Source: a candidate division KSB1 bacterium
Lineage (GTDB): Bacteria; Zhuqueibacterota; Zhuqueibacteria; Residuimicrobiales; Krinioviventaceae
DNA length: 64,000 nucleotides
NCBI GenBank assembly: GCA_034521575.1
Contig: JAXHMJ010000005.1
Location: forward strand, 1,240,001-1,304,000
Direction of reading: 5' to 3'
The notes below the pieces were generated by a model. The model worked only from the letters and a program-made list of their open reading frames with translations. It was not told the origin of the DNA and ran no database searches. This document shows positions 18,622-27,966 of the stretch, in pieces. The position numbers and the translations under genes were made by a program. Numbering within the stretch: position 1 is the stretch's first letter; every line of letters begins with the position of its first letter.

Positions 18622-20116
18622 ATGGATAAAAAATCAAATTCTTCAATCAAACGCCGCACGTTTATCAAGACTCTGCCCGCGGTCGGAGCCGGGATCGCCG
18701 CATTTCCCTATATTCATTGCGGGAATTCAAGACCAAAGCCCATGACACGTTCATTCGGCCGGCTGAATCATAAAGTCACCACCCTGGGACTGGGCGGACA
18801 GGCTTCGCTGCAATGGACCCCGTCTGATGTAGATCCGGTGCCTATCATTCTAAAAGCGTTTGATCTCGGCGTCAATTATTATGATACTTCCAACTTGTAT
18901 GGACCCAGCCAAAGCAATTACGGTAAAGCCTTTACGCAGTTGGATATGATTCCCGGTAAAGCCGGATATAATGAATCCCTGCGCCGATCCATATTTCTAA
19001 CCAGCAAAACCCATCTGCGCATGGGCAAAGGCAGCAGTTCTCTGGAAAACGTCAACAACTGGAGCAACGGCGACGGAACCGGCGCCGTGGATGATCTGAA
19101 ACGCAGTCTGAGCCAGATATTCGGAGACGGCGAAGGTGGATATCCCAAAGGCGCCTATCTGGATATGATCCTGCTGCACAGCGTAACCAGCATGAACGAC
19201 GTGGAAGCCGTTTATACCGGACTTTATGATACCGATGCATCAGCCGAACAGATCGGGGCTCTGGCAGCGCTGCGCGATTACCGCGACGGCAGCAATTTAA
19301 CAGGACTGAATCCCAAAGAGGAAAAACTGGTTCGACATATCGGATTTTCCGGGCATTATTCTCCACCGGTGATGATGGAATTGATACAGCGGGACACGGA
19401 GAACGTTCTGGACGCCGTATTGGTGGCCGTGAATTCAAACGACAAGTTTTATTTTAATATGCAAAATAATCTGCTGCCCATCGCATCAGCGAAAAACATG
19501 GGTATTATCGGCATGAAAGTGTTTGCCGACGGCGCCATGTACAGCAAAGGCGCTCACTGGTCCAGAGAACCCAAACACGTGGTGCGCACGGTGGGTTCTT
19601 CCGAACTTGAAAGCGCTCCGCTGGTCCGCTATGCTCTGACGACCCCGGGTGTGCACACGGCAATCATCGGCATCGGTCAGATCAGTGATGACCCCGCCAA
19701 ATGCCAGCTGCAGCAGAATTACGCCGCAGCCCAGGTTGCACCGGACGGCATGACTGAAGAAGAACGCGCGATACTTGAACAGCGAACCAAGCAAATCAAA
19801 GGCAGCAAAACCAATTACTTCCAGAGAGAATACGTTCCTCTGAGCGCTCCCCAAAATCCCGGCGCGGTTTATCATTCAAGGCAAGGGTGTTCGCTGAAAT
19901 GGGATACGGCATTTGCCGGGCAGCATCCTCTGGATCACTATGAAATCTGGCGCAACGGCGAAAAACTCGGCGAAGTCACTACATCAACCGCAGGTGAGTA
20001 AAACGCCGTTTCAGTTCACTGATCCCGGTACATACGAATCATCTTTTCGATATACCGTGGTCGCTGTGGATCAATCGGGACTGCGTGCAGAATCTGATCC
20101 GCTGAAAGCTGTCTGA
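18622..20116 (+). pseudogene. Tat-exported aldo/keto reductase with a C-terminal FN3-like extension, frameshifted
   Basis: The first frame (18622-20001) has a Tat signal KRRTFIKTLPAVGAG, then an aldo/keto reductase barrel: LGLGGQ, NYYDTSNLYG (Asp and Tyr), SKTH (Lys) and ILLHS (His). Near residue 430 a short fibronectin III-like segment begins (PQNPGAVYHSRQGCSLKW). The frame ends early at 20001 after EVTTSTAGE. The neighbouring frame continues PQVSKTPFQFTDPG...YTVVAVDQSG to 20116, completing the FN3 fold. One indel near 19985 restores a protein of about 497 aa. Substrate unknown. SD AAAGGAG precedes the ATG. Confidence 0.8.
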
Positions 20117-20144
20117 AACCGACCCTAAAACCTGGAGAGCGCTG

Positions 20145-20772
20145 ATGAAGAACGTTATCTGTGTGGAACACCCGTTATCTGAACATTCATTAACCATTTT
20201 ACGGGACCGTTCAACACTGACCGCGGACTTTAAGCAACGCACGCAAATCGTCACCAATATACTGTTTGCAGAGGCCACGCGCAGCCTCGCGGTTAAAGAG
20301 AAAACCGTATCCACTCCGCTCACGGATATGACCGGGCACATCATCAAGGACAATATTATCCTGGTTCCGGTCCTGCGTGCGGGGCTGGCCATGCTGTTCG
20401 CCGCTCAGCAGTTTGTGCCCTGGGCAACGGCGGGCTTTATCGGACTGGAGCGGGATGAAGAAACCGCCATAGCCCGGGAATATTATCAGAAATTTCCAGA
20501 GCATTTGTCCAAAAAGAAAACCATTATTCTGGATCCCATGCTGGCCACAGGGGGGTCGCTGCTGAGTACAATCAGCGCTCTCTATGACAAGGGCGCCTCT
20601 GACATTGAGATCATCTGCATCGTAGCCGCTCCGGAGGGCTGCGAATTGATTGCGAATCATTATCCGGATATCAAAATTTATACAGCCGCACTGGATTCGC
20701 ATCTTAACGATCAAAAAATACATTGTGCCCGGACTGGGAGATTTCGGCGACCGGTCTTTTGGTACCGATTGA
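20145..20772 (+). pseudogene. upp: uracil phosphoribosyltransferase, frameshifted in an A6 run
   Basis: It converts uracil and PRPP to UMP (pyrimidine salvage, cytoplasm). The N-terminus, VLRAGLAML, and the PRPP loop ILDPMLATGGS (about residues 124-134) are typical. The direct frame runs past the end with foreign sequence after LDSHLND. The frame shifted by one base after the A6 run at 20713-20718 reads YIVPGLGDFGDRSFGTD and then stops at 20772, exactly the conserved uracil-binding C-terminus. One extra A in the run explains it. Because this is a conserved housekeeping enzyme, a sequencing error is likelier than a dead gene. Confidence 0.93.
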
Positions 20773-20841
20773 ATCATGAGCGGCTGCAATCCCCTGACAG
20801 GGGGGGCGGCCGTTCGAACTCCAGCTCACTCTTGATACACT

Positions 20842-21820
20842 ATGGACGCTCATAATCAAACCATGATATTTACCGTTCCCGAGCAGACGCAAAAGGAACG
20901 GCTTGATAGATTTCTGTCTGAAAAGCTGACCTCCGTTACACGGGCCAAATTAAAGCGCCTGATTGATGAAGGACATGTGTTTGTAAACGGTGAGAACTGC
21001 AAGGCCGGATTTGCGCTGCGCCCCGGAGATGAGATCGTGGTGCATTTTCCGCCGCCGCCGCCTTTGAACCTGCAGGCAGAAAATATCCCCCTGGACCTCC
21101 TGTATGAGGATGAACATCTGCTGGTGGTGAACAAACCGCCCGGCATGGTGGTGCATCCGGCGTACGGTAACATGACAGGCACCCTGGTGAATGCACTGCT
21201 CTATCACTGCAACAACCTGTCGGATGTGGGCGGCAGCATGCGGCCCGGTCTGGTGCACCGTCTGGATAAAGACACTTCCGGTTGTCTGGTCATTGCCAAA
21301 AATGATGTAACGCATGTCGGTTTGGCCAAACAGCTGTCCGCCCGGAAAATGGAGCGAGAATACCGGGCCATTGTCTGGGGCCACGTGATGCAGGAAAACG
21401 GCACCGTAAAGGCAGCAATCGGGCGGGATAAAAAAACGCGTATCAAAATGCGCGTTGACGAGTCGGGCAAACACGCTGTGACGCATTTCAAAATCCTTGA
21501 ACACATGGCCCTCACCTCTTACATTCAGCTGAACCTGGAGAACCGGCCAAACCCATCAGATCCGCGTGCATATGATGCATTTGGGACATCCGGTATTTTC
21601 GGATTCGAATTACGGCGGGCGCGGCAAACAGCTGAATCAGCTGAACCACAGCCAGGTCCAGTTTGTCAACAAGCTGTTTAAACAGTACAAACGGCAAATG
21701 CTGCACGCGCGCACCCTCGCTCTGGTGCATCCGGTCACCGGCCGGGATATGCGCTTTGAAGCTCCCATCCCCGAAGATATGAGATCACTGCTGCAGATTC
21801 TGCGCAAAACAGATGTGTAA
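20842..21820 (+). pseudogene. RluD family 23S rRNA pseudouridine synthase, frameshifted
   Basis: The N-terminal S4 RNA-binding domain (RLDRFLSEKL...VFVNG) is followed by the RluA-type catalytic domain with LVHRLDKDTSG (catalytic Asp). The direct frame ends with unrelated sequence from about 21541. The next frame gives TGQTHQIRVHMMHLGHP through to a stop at 21820. One extra A at 21541-21542 (GAGAACC) accounts for the break. The protein would be about 325 aa, normal for RluD. It isomerises specific uridines in 23S rRNA. An ATG at 20863 is an alternative start. Confidence 0.92.
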
Positions 21821-21978
21821 AATATCTACCGGCTGTGTCTTTTTCACTGTGTAATTTTCCTACACCTGCAATCTGCAAAAATAAACATATCCTTTAGCTT
21901 ATAAACGCCATCATTTTTAAATACTGTTTATATTATACTTATATAATTTTTATGCACCGACGTTCTGTTCTGTAAAAC

Positions 21979-21994
21979 TGGCACAGGGATTGCC
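21979..21994 (+). promoter_or_regulatory. sigma-54 (-24/-12) promoter
   Basis: TGGCAC, five bases, TTGC: the full consensus TGGCACRNNNNTTGCW except for its last base. Transcription would start about 12 bases after it, near 22005, 27 bases before the ATG of the Omp85-like gene. A sigma-54 activator gene is present at 61429. Confidence 0.7.
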
Positions 21995-22031
21995 TGTATT
22001 CTGATCAACAAACGAACAGACGAGGTAAGAC

Positions 22032-23702
22032 ATGCATACGAACAATCCAAGAGGAACCTTATACACACTTTGGTTTACAAGCGCGGTCATTATTCTATTG
22101 ACTCTATTTTTCATGAACCTAGTTTTTGCATCTGATGATGCGTTTTATTCCGGTCTGTCCGATGCAAAGCAGGATGTGGCCGAACGGATGCAGAAAAAAT
22201 ATCTCGGTGATGCGGATGAATTGATGAGATTCAACGGCGATGCCGAAATCAAGACGGATGAAACCATAACCGGACATCTGTTTATCGTATCCGGTACATT
22301 GAACATTCAGGGACGCGTTCAGGGCGACGTGCTGGCCGTATTTGCGGATGTCGAACTGGGACGGCAGGCGCTTGTTGAGGGTGACATTGTCATCGTAAAC
22401 GGTAAATTATGGAACCGCGACGGCTCGATTATACGCGGGGACATTGTAAAGACCACTGTGCCGTTGGAAGCAGGCGAAGCAAAAGATCATGAGGTCATCC
22501 GGCGCCGGGACGATGAACCTTACACCAACAAACGCGACTGGCTGGACGACGATCATGAACCGATGTATGCTGATTACAATCGCGTAGACGGCCTGACCAT
22601 CGGGTATTCCCTGCCCCAGCGCGGCTGGTGGGCTGAAGAAAATCATCGATACGCCATACTCGGATGGGGCGGATATTCCTTTGCCAGCAAAGACTGGCAG
22701 TATAAACTGGCGCTGGAACGCTGGACTCAGTCCGACCACCGCTTTGGAATGGGCATTGCTCTGCATGATTATACCGCCACCCAGGATGCATGGCTGAACT
22801 GCGATCATGAAAATGCTCTGGCTGCCGGATTGTTCAAATCGGATTACCGCGATTATTATATCCGTTCGGGATTCGGCATTTACGCCGGTCAAACGTTGGG
22901 CCGCCGCACTCTGCTCAAGCTGGGTTATTATGAAGATGAGTTTTACAATATTAACAATCATACCAACTGGGCCCTGTTCGGCGGAAAACGCAATTTTCGT
23001 GAAAACCCGTCCGCTCTTCCTCCGGGACTCGTTGTTCAGAAAGGTAAAAACGCAAGCATGCTGATCAAAAGCATAAAAGCTGAATTGACACTGGATACCC
23101 GTGATGATCCGCAGACGCCGACGCGCGGCTGGATGATCAACGGTCTGGCTGAAAAAACGGCGGACGACATCGGTGATAATATCAGTTTTGAACGCTATAT
23201 CCTGGATATCCGGCGCTATCAGCCTCTTAGCTGGGATGAGGTTTTATCCATCCGGGTGCGCGGTGCAACCTCAAGCGGACTGCTGCCCCCCCTGTATCTA
23301 TTCGATCTCGGCGGTATTTCTACACTTCGAGGTTATAAATTCAAGGAATTTACAGGAGACCGGATGCTGCTCGGTAATATCGAATATCGTATGAATGCCA
23401 GTAAAGTGAAAGTGTTTGACTTTGATATTATTCTGTTCCTGGATACCGGCCTCGCCTGGTTTGCCAACGAAGACAATCGCCGTTATGCCAACGGTTGGAT
23501 GCCTGACAAAGGTTCTCTAACTGATGCCAATAATATCGATCCCCGGGACACCTTTGACCGGTTAACCTGGAAAGATATGAAAACCGATGCGGGAATCGGC
23601 CTGGCTGCATCTGATAACACCTTTCGCATTAACATAGCCCGGCGCCTTGATAAACGCGGCAGTGATTTCTATGTGACATTCAGAATTTGTAAAACGTTTT
23701 AA
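22032..23702 (+). CDS. bactofilin-like domain fused to an Omp85/BamA-type outer-membrane barrel
   Basis: 556 aa. One hydrophobic N-terminal segment (TSAVIILLTLFFMNLVFA) acts as signal. Residues 60-140 are a short-period beta-helix like the polymer-forming bactofilin/DUF583 fold (NGDAEIKTDETITGHLFIVSGTLNIQG). The C-terminal 370 residues are a beta barrel with DLGGISTLRGYKFKEF, which carries the RGY motif of surface antigen/BamA proteins, and an aromatic C-terminus (CKTF). It is probably an outer-membrane protein whose periplasmic part is a beta-helix instead of POTRA domains. Function unknown. SD GAGG; sigma-54 promoter upstream. Confidence 0.75.
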   Translation: MHTNNPRGTLYTLWFTSAVIILLTLFFMNLVFASDDAFYSGLSDAKQDVAERMQKKYLGDADELMRFNGDAEIKTDETITGHLFIVSGTLNIQGRVQGDVLAVFADVELGRQALVEGDIVIVNGKLWNRDGSIIRGDIVKTTVPLEAGEAKDHEVIRRRDDEPYTNKRDWLDDDHEPMYADYNRVDGLTIGYSLPQRGWWAEENHRYAILGWGGYSFASKDWQYKLALERWTQSDHRFGMGIALHDYTATQDAWLNCDHENALAAGLFKSDYRDYYIRSGFGIYAGQTLGRRTLLKLGYYEDEFYNINNHTNWALFGGKRNFRENPSALPPGLVVQKGKNASMLIKSIKAELTLDTRDDPQTPTRGWMINGLAEKTADDIGDNISFERYILDIRRYQPLSWDEVLSIRVRGATSSGLLPPLYLFDLGGISTLRGYKFKEFTGDRMLLGNIEYRMNASKVKVFDFDIILFLDTGLAWFANEDNRRYANGWMPDKGSLTDANNIDPRDTFDRLTWKDMKTDAGIGLAASDNTFRINIARRLDKRGSDFYVTFRICKTF

Positions 23703-23773
23703 AATTTGGAAACCTGTGTTACTTTTAACCAATGATTACGTATATTAAATTAGATTTATAGAAAGGTGATATT

Positions 23774-24616
23774 ATGAAACAGTTGAGTACCATCATTCTC
23801 GCATGTTTTTTAATGCTGACCGCCCGAACGAGCACAGCCTTTTCCATGATCGAATACCAAGACACCTTTGTAATCAAAGATCATCTCTCACTGGAGCTGG
23901 ATATTGACGGAGCCGAACTGGAGGTGCGCTCGCATGCCTCAGTCAATCAATGTCAGGTCTATATCGAATACTCGAAAGAAAACTGTGATGTGGATGTGCA
24001 GTTTAACCCGGAACGCGGCACCTTGCACGTATCGACAGACAGCGATTTCTGGAAAATGAAAAACAATAAAGGCAAAGCACCCAGCGTCAAAATTGACATA
24101 CCAACCGGCGTTAAAGTGGAAATCGATGCCAATATCAAGGCCGGAGAGATAGAGTTTAAATTCGGTGAAATTCATTTAACCGGGTTTGAATTGAGAAACT
24201 GGGCCGGAGAAACCGCCATCGAGTTTTCCAAACCCAACCGTGAGCTCATGAAAAGCTTTGACGTCAATTGCAAAGTCGGTGAAGTCAATCTTTTAAATCT
24301 GGGCAATGCCCGATTTGAAGAAGCAGAGATCAACAGCGGGATCGGGGAGCTGAACGTGGATTTTAGCGGCGATTTGTTGGAAAAAGTGATGGCCCGGATT
24401 GATCTGGACCTCGGTGAAACTCATATCACAGTACCGGAAGAACCGGGTGCGAAATTGCGCGTATCCAAAACATTTATTGTGGCGGAAATCAATATCGACG
24501 ACTGGTTTAATAAAGAGGGTCAGTATTACTATTCAAAAAATTATCGAACAGCGGAAAAATCCCTGTACCTGATCATCACCACCGGTCTCGGTGAATTATC
24601 GATAGACAGCATCTGA
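23774..24616 (+). CDS. secreted beta-helical (toast-rack/DUF4097-like) protein
   Basis: 280 aa with a signal peptide (IILACFLMLTARTSTAFS). The remainder is a repetitive beta structure with regular Gly-Glu turns (AGEIEFKFGEIHLTG, SGIGELNVDFSGD, LDLGETHITVPEE), like the toast-rack/DUF4097 domains that occur in LiaF-like and FapA-like proteins. No enzyme motif is visible. It follows the Omp85-like gene by 71 bases on the same strand, with SD AAAGGTG, and is probably part of the same envelope unit. Confidence 0.65.
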   Translation: MKQLSTIILACFLMLTARTSTAFSMIEYQDTFVIKDHLSLELDIDGAELEVRSHASVNQCQVYIEYSKENCDVDVQFNPERGTLHVSTDSDFWKMKNNKGKAPSVKIDIPTGVKVEIDANIKAGEIEFKFGEIHLTGFELRNWAGETAIEFSKPNRELMKSFDVNCKVGEVNLLNLGNARFEEAEINSGIGELNVDFSGDLLEKVMARIDLDLGETHITVPEEPGAKLRVSKTFIVAEINIDDWFNKEGQYYYSKNYRTAEKSLYLIITTGLGELSIDSI

Positions 24617-24627
24617 AAGGAGGACCT

Positions 24628-25235
24628 ATGACTGGAGATAAAAACACTGCAGTAACTCAAGAAATGTCAGTGTCAGCGACTGGTTTCATAAAGGCTGGGA
24701 CCTGTTCACATCTGATACGGGCACGTTTGTTATTATGGGACTGATATACCTGGTCATTGTCATCGTCACCAGCAGCAGTCTGGTCGGAGAATTCCTGTTT
24801 CTGGGACCGCTGCAGGTCGGCATATTTCTGGCCTGCTTTAAAAAGATGCGCGGTGAAACCGTCCGCATCGGGGACATTGGACAGGGATTCACCTTTTTTG
24901 TGGCCGCTGTGCTTTCGAGCATTCTGATTACCGTTTTTTCTTTTATCGGATTTTTGCTGTGCATTATTCCCGGCTTTATTATCATCGCATTATACATGCT
25001 CACACCGGCGTTTATTGCTGAAAAAAACCTTGATTTCTGGTCAGCAATGGAAGCCAGCCGAAAAACAGTTTCTCAATATCTGCTGGAATTTGTATTGCTG
25101 ACTCTAGTACTGTTGGGTATCAACCTGCTTGGCGCTCTGGCGCTCGGCGTAGGCCTGGTTTTTTCCATTCCCCTGTCCTTCGCCATTATCGCCGCCGCCT
25201 ATGATGAACTTGTAGGTCTGGAGCCCCAATCCTGA
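24628..25235 (+). pseudogene. multi-pass membrane protein (DUF975/GDPD membrane-domain-like), frameshifted near its start
   Basis: An ATG at 24628 follows AAAGGAGG perfectly, 11 bases after the preceding stop, but its frame closes at once. The family-like sequence is in another frame: VSDWFHKGWDLFTSDTG then three to four hydrophobic helices to 25235, ending AAAYDEL. One base missing between about 24640 and 24680 would join the two into a 200-residue protein. The WFxKGWxLF...G opening is typical of glycerophosphodiester phosphodiesterase membrane-domain/DUF975 proteins. Function unknown. Confidence 0.7.
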
Positions 25236-25240
25236 ATCTA

Positions 25241-25271
25241 AAAAAGCACACAGGGAACCTGTGTGCTTTTT
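25241..25271 (+). terminator. rho-independent terminator
   Basis: AAAAAGCACACAGG and CCTGTGTGCTTTTT form a near-perfect stem around GAA, ending in a T-run. It closes the envelope unit 22032-25235. Confidence 0.9.
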
Positions 25272-25291
25272 CCTCCTTTTTTCCACACTTT

Positions 25292-25307
25292 TGGCACAAA
25301 ACGTGCT
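25292..25307 (+). promoter_or_regulatory. probable sigma-54 promoter
   Basis: TGGCAC, AAAAC, GTGCT: it differs from TGGCAC-N5-TTGCT at one base. It lies just after the terminator and about 95 bases before the pilin-like gene, leaving an untranslated leader of roughly 85 bases. Confidence 0.5.
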
Positions 25308-25403
25308 ATTATTAAAAGAAAAACTTGCTTTCTGTGAAAATTTTAAGTAAATTTTATTACAATTGTTTACATTGGATAAATATTAACATCTTGGGGTAGC
25401 AAA

Positions 25404-25820
25404 ATGGGACAAATGCAACTACTCTTAATTGTGCTAACGGTTATTCTGGTAGGCATTGCCGCAGTGATCGGCATTTTTCTGGTTGGAAGCAATATCGCAT
25501 CAGCCAATGCGGACCGGGTGGTCAGTGACCTCCTGGATATGGGTTACAAAGCACGCTCTTATTTTACCAAACCGGAATTCATGAGCGGCGGTGAACAGGA
25601 TTTCAGTAACATCACAATGGGCGATGTGGTGCCCAACCCCCCTTTTACCGGCACGGTGTTTACCAATGATAACGGCAGCTACTCTATCGATTCGAAAGAA
25701 ATAAAGTTACTCATCCTTGAAGGTGTCGGCAGACATGACTCTGACAAGGATGGAACAAATGCAACGTTTCACCTCTATGTGTCACCGGATTCGATCAAGT
25801 TTACAACCATTTCCCGCTAA
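25404..25820 (+). CDS. small membrane-anchored protein, pilin-like architecture
   Basis: 138 aa. Residues 5-30 are one long hydrophobic helix (LLLIVLTVILVGIAAVIGIFLVG) followed by a short polar helix and a small globular domain, like type IV pilins or pseudopilins. A classic prepilin peptidase site (G-F/M-T-L-x-E) is not visible, so true pilin processing is doubtful. No database family recognised. A sigma-54-like promoter lies upstream, as for many pilin genes. Confidence 0.5.
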   Translation: MGQMQLLLIVLTVILVGIAAVIGIFLVGSNIASANADRVVSDLLDMGYKARSYFTKPEFMSGGEQDFSNITMGDVVPNPPFTGTVFTNDNGSYSIDSKEIKLLILEGVGRHDSDKDGTNATFHLYVSPDSIKFTTISR

Positions 25821-25862
25821 TCACCAAAGAACAATTCCTGAATCTTGCCTGTACGACGTTTA

Positions 25863-27029
25863 TCATGATTCAAACTCTGCCAACACGTCTTGAACAGCGT
25901 CTCTGTGAACCATATAAGCGAGTATTTTTAGTTTTATATAATCGCCGTGAAAAAAATGGTAACCGTTAAACTCTCCACGCCAGGCACTGGAAGCCGAGTC
26001 TTTGATCAGAAACCAGTCTTCTCCCTGGTATCGTTTGTAACCGATCAGATGCACACCATGATCATCTGTGCTGGATTCATTGTAAAAGCGCAATTCCCGG
26101 GCGCTCTGATCGATAAACGCCGATGGAATATCAAAACTCGGGACAACCGCGATATCATGCCAGCCGTATTTGCCCGGTTCCGAAACATCTCCGGCGATGG
26201 CCGCCGTATATCCGTTTCGAATCGCTGCTTTCAAACTGTTGTAAAACACATCTAGAGGGACATTGTAATAGTCTTTGCTGTGCCAATAATTGTCAGGCAC
26301 CCGATATTCGGCCATCTCCCAGAACGGAGCGTATTTGAACGAAATCAGAGCCACATAGTCATTCAGCGGTATTTGCAAAATCTCGCTCGCATATTCTTTC
26401 GGTGTTACCTCACGGTCGTCCACGTTAATGGTTTGCGGCGGCACACCCAAATGACGATTCAGGATCATGCGCACATTGGCAACACCCTGGTCTTCGTTCC
26501 AGAGCGCATTCCGTTTCACATAATCCAGATAATCACTGATCTCATCAATCAGATCGGCATGATCATAGACCGTCTGCACTCCGACCAATCCGCTGTAATC
26601 CTGTTCCCGCACCGTTCCGTATTGTTTGATGCGTTCGATGACCGCATTGTGCTGCGAGCCTTCCGCCACCAGCGATTCCCCATGCGTTCGGAAATATTCA
26701 CGCACTTTTTCCACATATTCCCAATACACGATATACATACGGGACAATTCCACTTTACCGCGTCCCAGGCGCTCCAGTTCGGATTCCAGAAAAGAAATAG
26801 CGGAAAAACACCAGCAGGTGCCCGTGGTATCCTGCCGAACCGGCGGGACATGAAATTCCGGATCATAAGCCTCTGGATCACGCACATGTGGAAACTCTTT
26901 GACATCAAAGGTGAGTATTTCTTTTTCTTCACCCCAAAAATTCACTCGGGTCTCATAGCGTGCCGTATCCGGCTCCCGGGCAATCAGAACAGCAGCGAAA
27001 AGCATCAGCAAAAAAACAAATCTCATCAT
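25863..27029 (-). CDS. secreted C1 (papain/bleomycin hydrolase-like) peptidase
   Basis: 388 aa with a signal peptide (FVFLLMLFAAVLIA). The catalytic cysteine lies in PVRQDTTGTCWCFSAISFLE (about residues 62-81) and the histidine in DDHGVHLIGYKRY (about 326-338), as in the C1B aminopeptidase C/bleomycin hydrolase group. The third catalytic residue, Asn in NSWG, is not conserved: the matching segment is KDSASSAW, so Asp may take its place. It is probably an exported protease. It converges on the pilin-like gene and is divergent from the MerR gene. Confidence 0.82.
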   Translation of the reverse strand: MMRFVFLLMLFAAVLIAREPDTARYETRVNFWGEEKEILTFDVKEFPHVRDPEAYDPEFHVPPVRQDTTGTCWCFSAISFLESELERLGRGKVELSRMYIVYWEYVEKVREYFRTHGESLVAEGSQHNAVIERIKQYGTVREQDYSGLVGVQTVYDHADLIDEISDYLDYVKRNALWNEDQGVANVRMILNRHLGVPPQTINVDDREVTPKEYASEILQIPLNDYVALISFKYAPFWEMAEYRVPDNYWHSKDYYNVPLDVFYNSLKAAIRNGYTAAIAGDVSEPGKYGWHDIAVVPSFDIPSAFIDQSARELRFYNESSTDDHGVHLIGYKRYQGEDWFLIKDSASSAWRGEFNGYHFFHGDYIKLKILAYMVHRDAVQDVLAEFES

Positions 27030-27169
27030 GTTATCCCGTAATTTTTCATCATCTTTATTTTTTGAATATGCATATTTTTTTGATAAAATTCAAGCCATTC
27101 CGCCTGTCGATCAAGAAATGCATTGATCAAAACCTTTGCTGATTTTAAGCAAAAAATGCAAAATACTTC

Positions 27170-27198
27170 TTGACACTTGGGCGCTATTATCTTATATT
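27170..27198 (+). promoter_or_regulatory. sigma-70 promoter of the double-MerR gene
   Basis: TTGACA at 27170-27175 and TATATT at 27193-27198 are separated by exactly 17 bases. It reads into the regulator gene at 27247. Confidence 0.75.
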
Positions 27199-27199
27199 C

Positions 27200-27215
27200 T
27201 ATACGTTCACGTATA
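27200..27215 (+). promoter_or_regulatory. inverted repeat at the transcription start, candidate operator
   Basis: TATACG-TTCA-CGTATA begins two bases after the -10 box, so a protein bound there would block initiation. Autoregulation by the MerR-like protein is a guess. It is unlike classical MerR sites, which lie between -35 and -10. Confidence 0.45.
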
Positions 27216-27246
27216 CTTTTACTAATCTTAAACGTTGAGGTTCGTT

Positions 27247-27966
27247 TTGCAGAACAATATATACACCCGGCAGGAAATCATGAACAAGACCGGGGTGACA
27301 CCCGAACAACTAAAGGCGTGGCAGTCCTTTAAATTGCTGCAGCCGGTCGGATATACGGATGACAAACAGCCGGTTTATTCTCACCGTTTACTGGAACAGA
27401 TCGAAAAAATCAAAGGTCTGTTGGATATGGGCTATGAGTTGTCTGATATTCAGAAAATTATACGCAAAATCGGCTTGCCGCAGGCAGAACAGAAACCGGC
27501 GGTACCTGCAGATGCGTCATTTCTAACCGTTGGAACCCTGGCGCAACGCGTGGATGCGAGTCCGCGTACCCTGAAATACTGGGAAACCATCGGTATTATT
27601 GAACCGGATATGCGCAGTGAGGGCGGTTTCCGCCTGTACAGTGAACACTGGGTGTATCTATGTCAATTGATCAAAGATCTGCAGTTATTCGGCTATTCAC
27701 TCGAAGAGATCAAAGAAATATCCGATTATTTCCGTGAATTAGCGGTACGCATGCAGGGCCATCTTGAGGCTATCAGCAAATCCACCGCTGCCGCACAAAT
27801 CCAGGCCTGGCAGCATGAGATCGACGCCCTGTTTGAAAAGATAGAACAGTACAAACAGGGCATCCAGCGCTGGGAAGAATTATTAAAGCGCAAACGCAAA
27901 GAAATCAATCAACTGCAATCCCAGAACCAGAAACGACCGGATTCGAAAGGAGCTTCACATGCGTAG
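27247..27966 (+). CDS. transcriptional regulator with two MerR-type HTH domains
   Basis: 239 aa from TTG 27247, chosen because GAGG (27237-27240) lies six bases upstream; TTG 27235 is the alternative. Domain 1 (residues 5-75) has a winged helix, YTRQEIMNKTGVTPEQLKAW ... LLDMGYELSDIQKII. Domain 2 (about 95-165) repeats the same plan, VGTLAQRVDASPRTLKYWE ... FRLYSEHW ... LFGYSLEEIKEI. The C-terminal 70 residues are a coiled coil for dimerisation. Ligand-binding cysteines are absent. Its end overlaps the hydrolase gene by eight bases, so the pair is one transcription unit. Confidence 0.85.
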   Translation: MQNNIYTRQEIMNKTGVTPEQLKAWQSFKLLQPVGYTDDKQPVYSHRLLEQIEKIKGLLDMGYELSDIQKIIRKIGLPQAEQKPAVPADASFLTVGTLAQRVDASPRTLKYWETIGIIEPDMRSEGGFRLYSEHWVYLCQLIKDLQLFGYSLEEIKEISDYFRELAVRMQGHLEAISKSTAAAQIQAWQHEIDALFEKIEQYKQGIQRWEELLKRKRKEINQLQSQNQKRPDSKGASHA

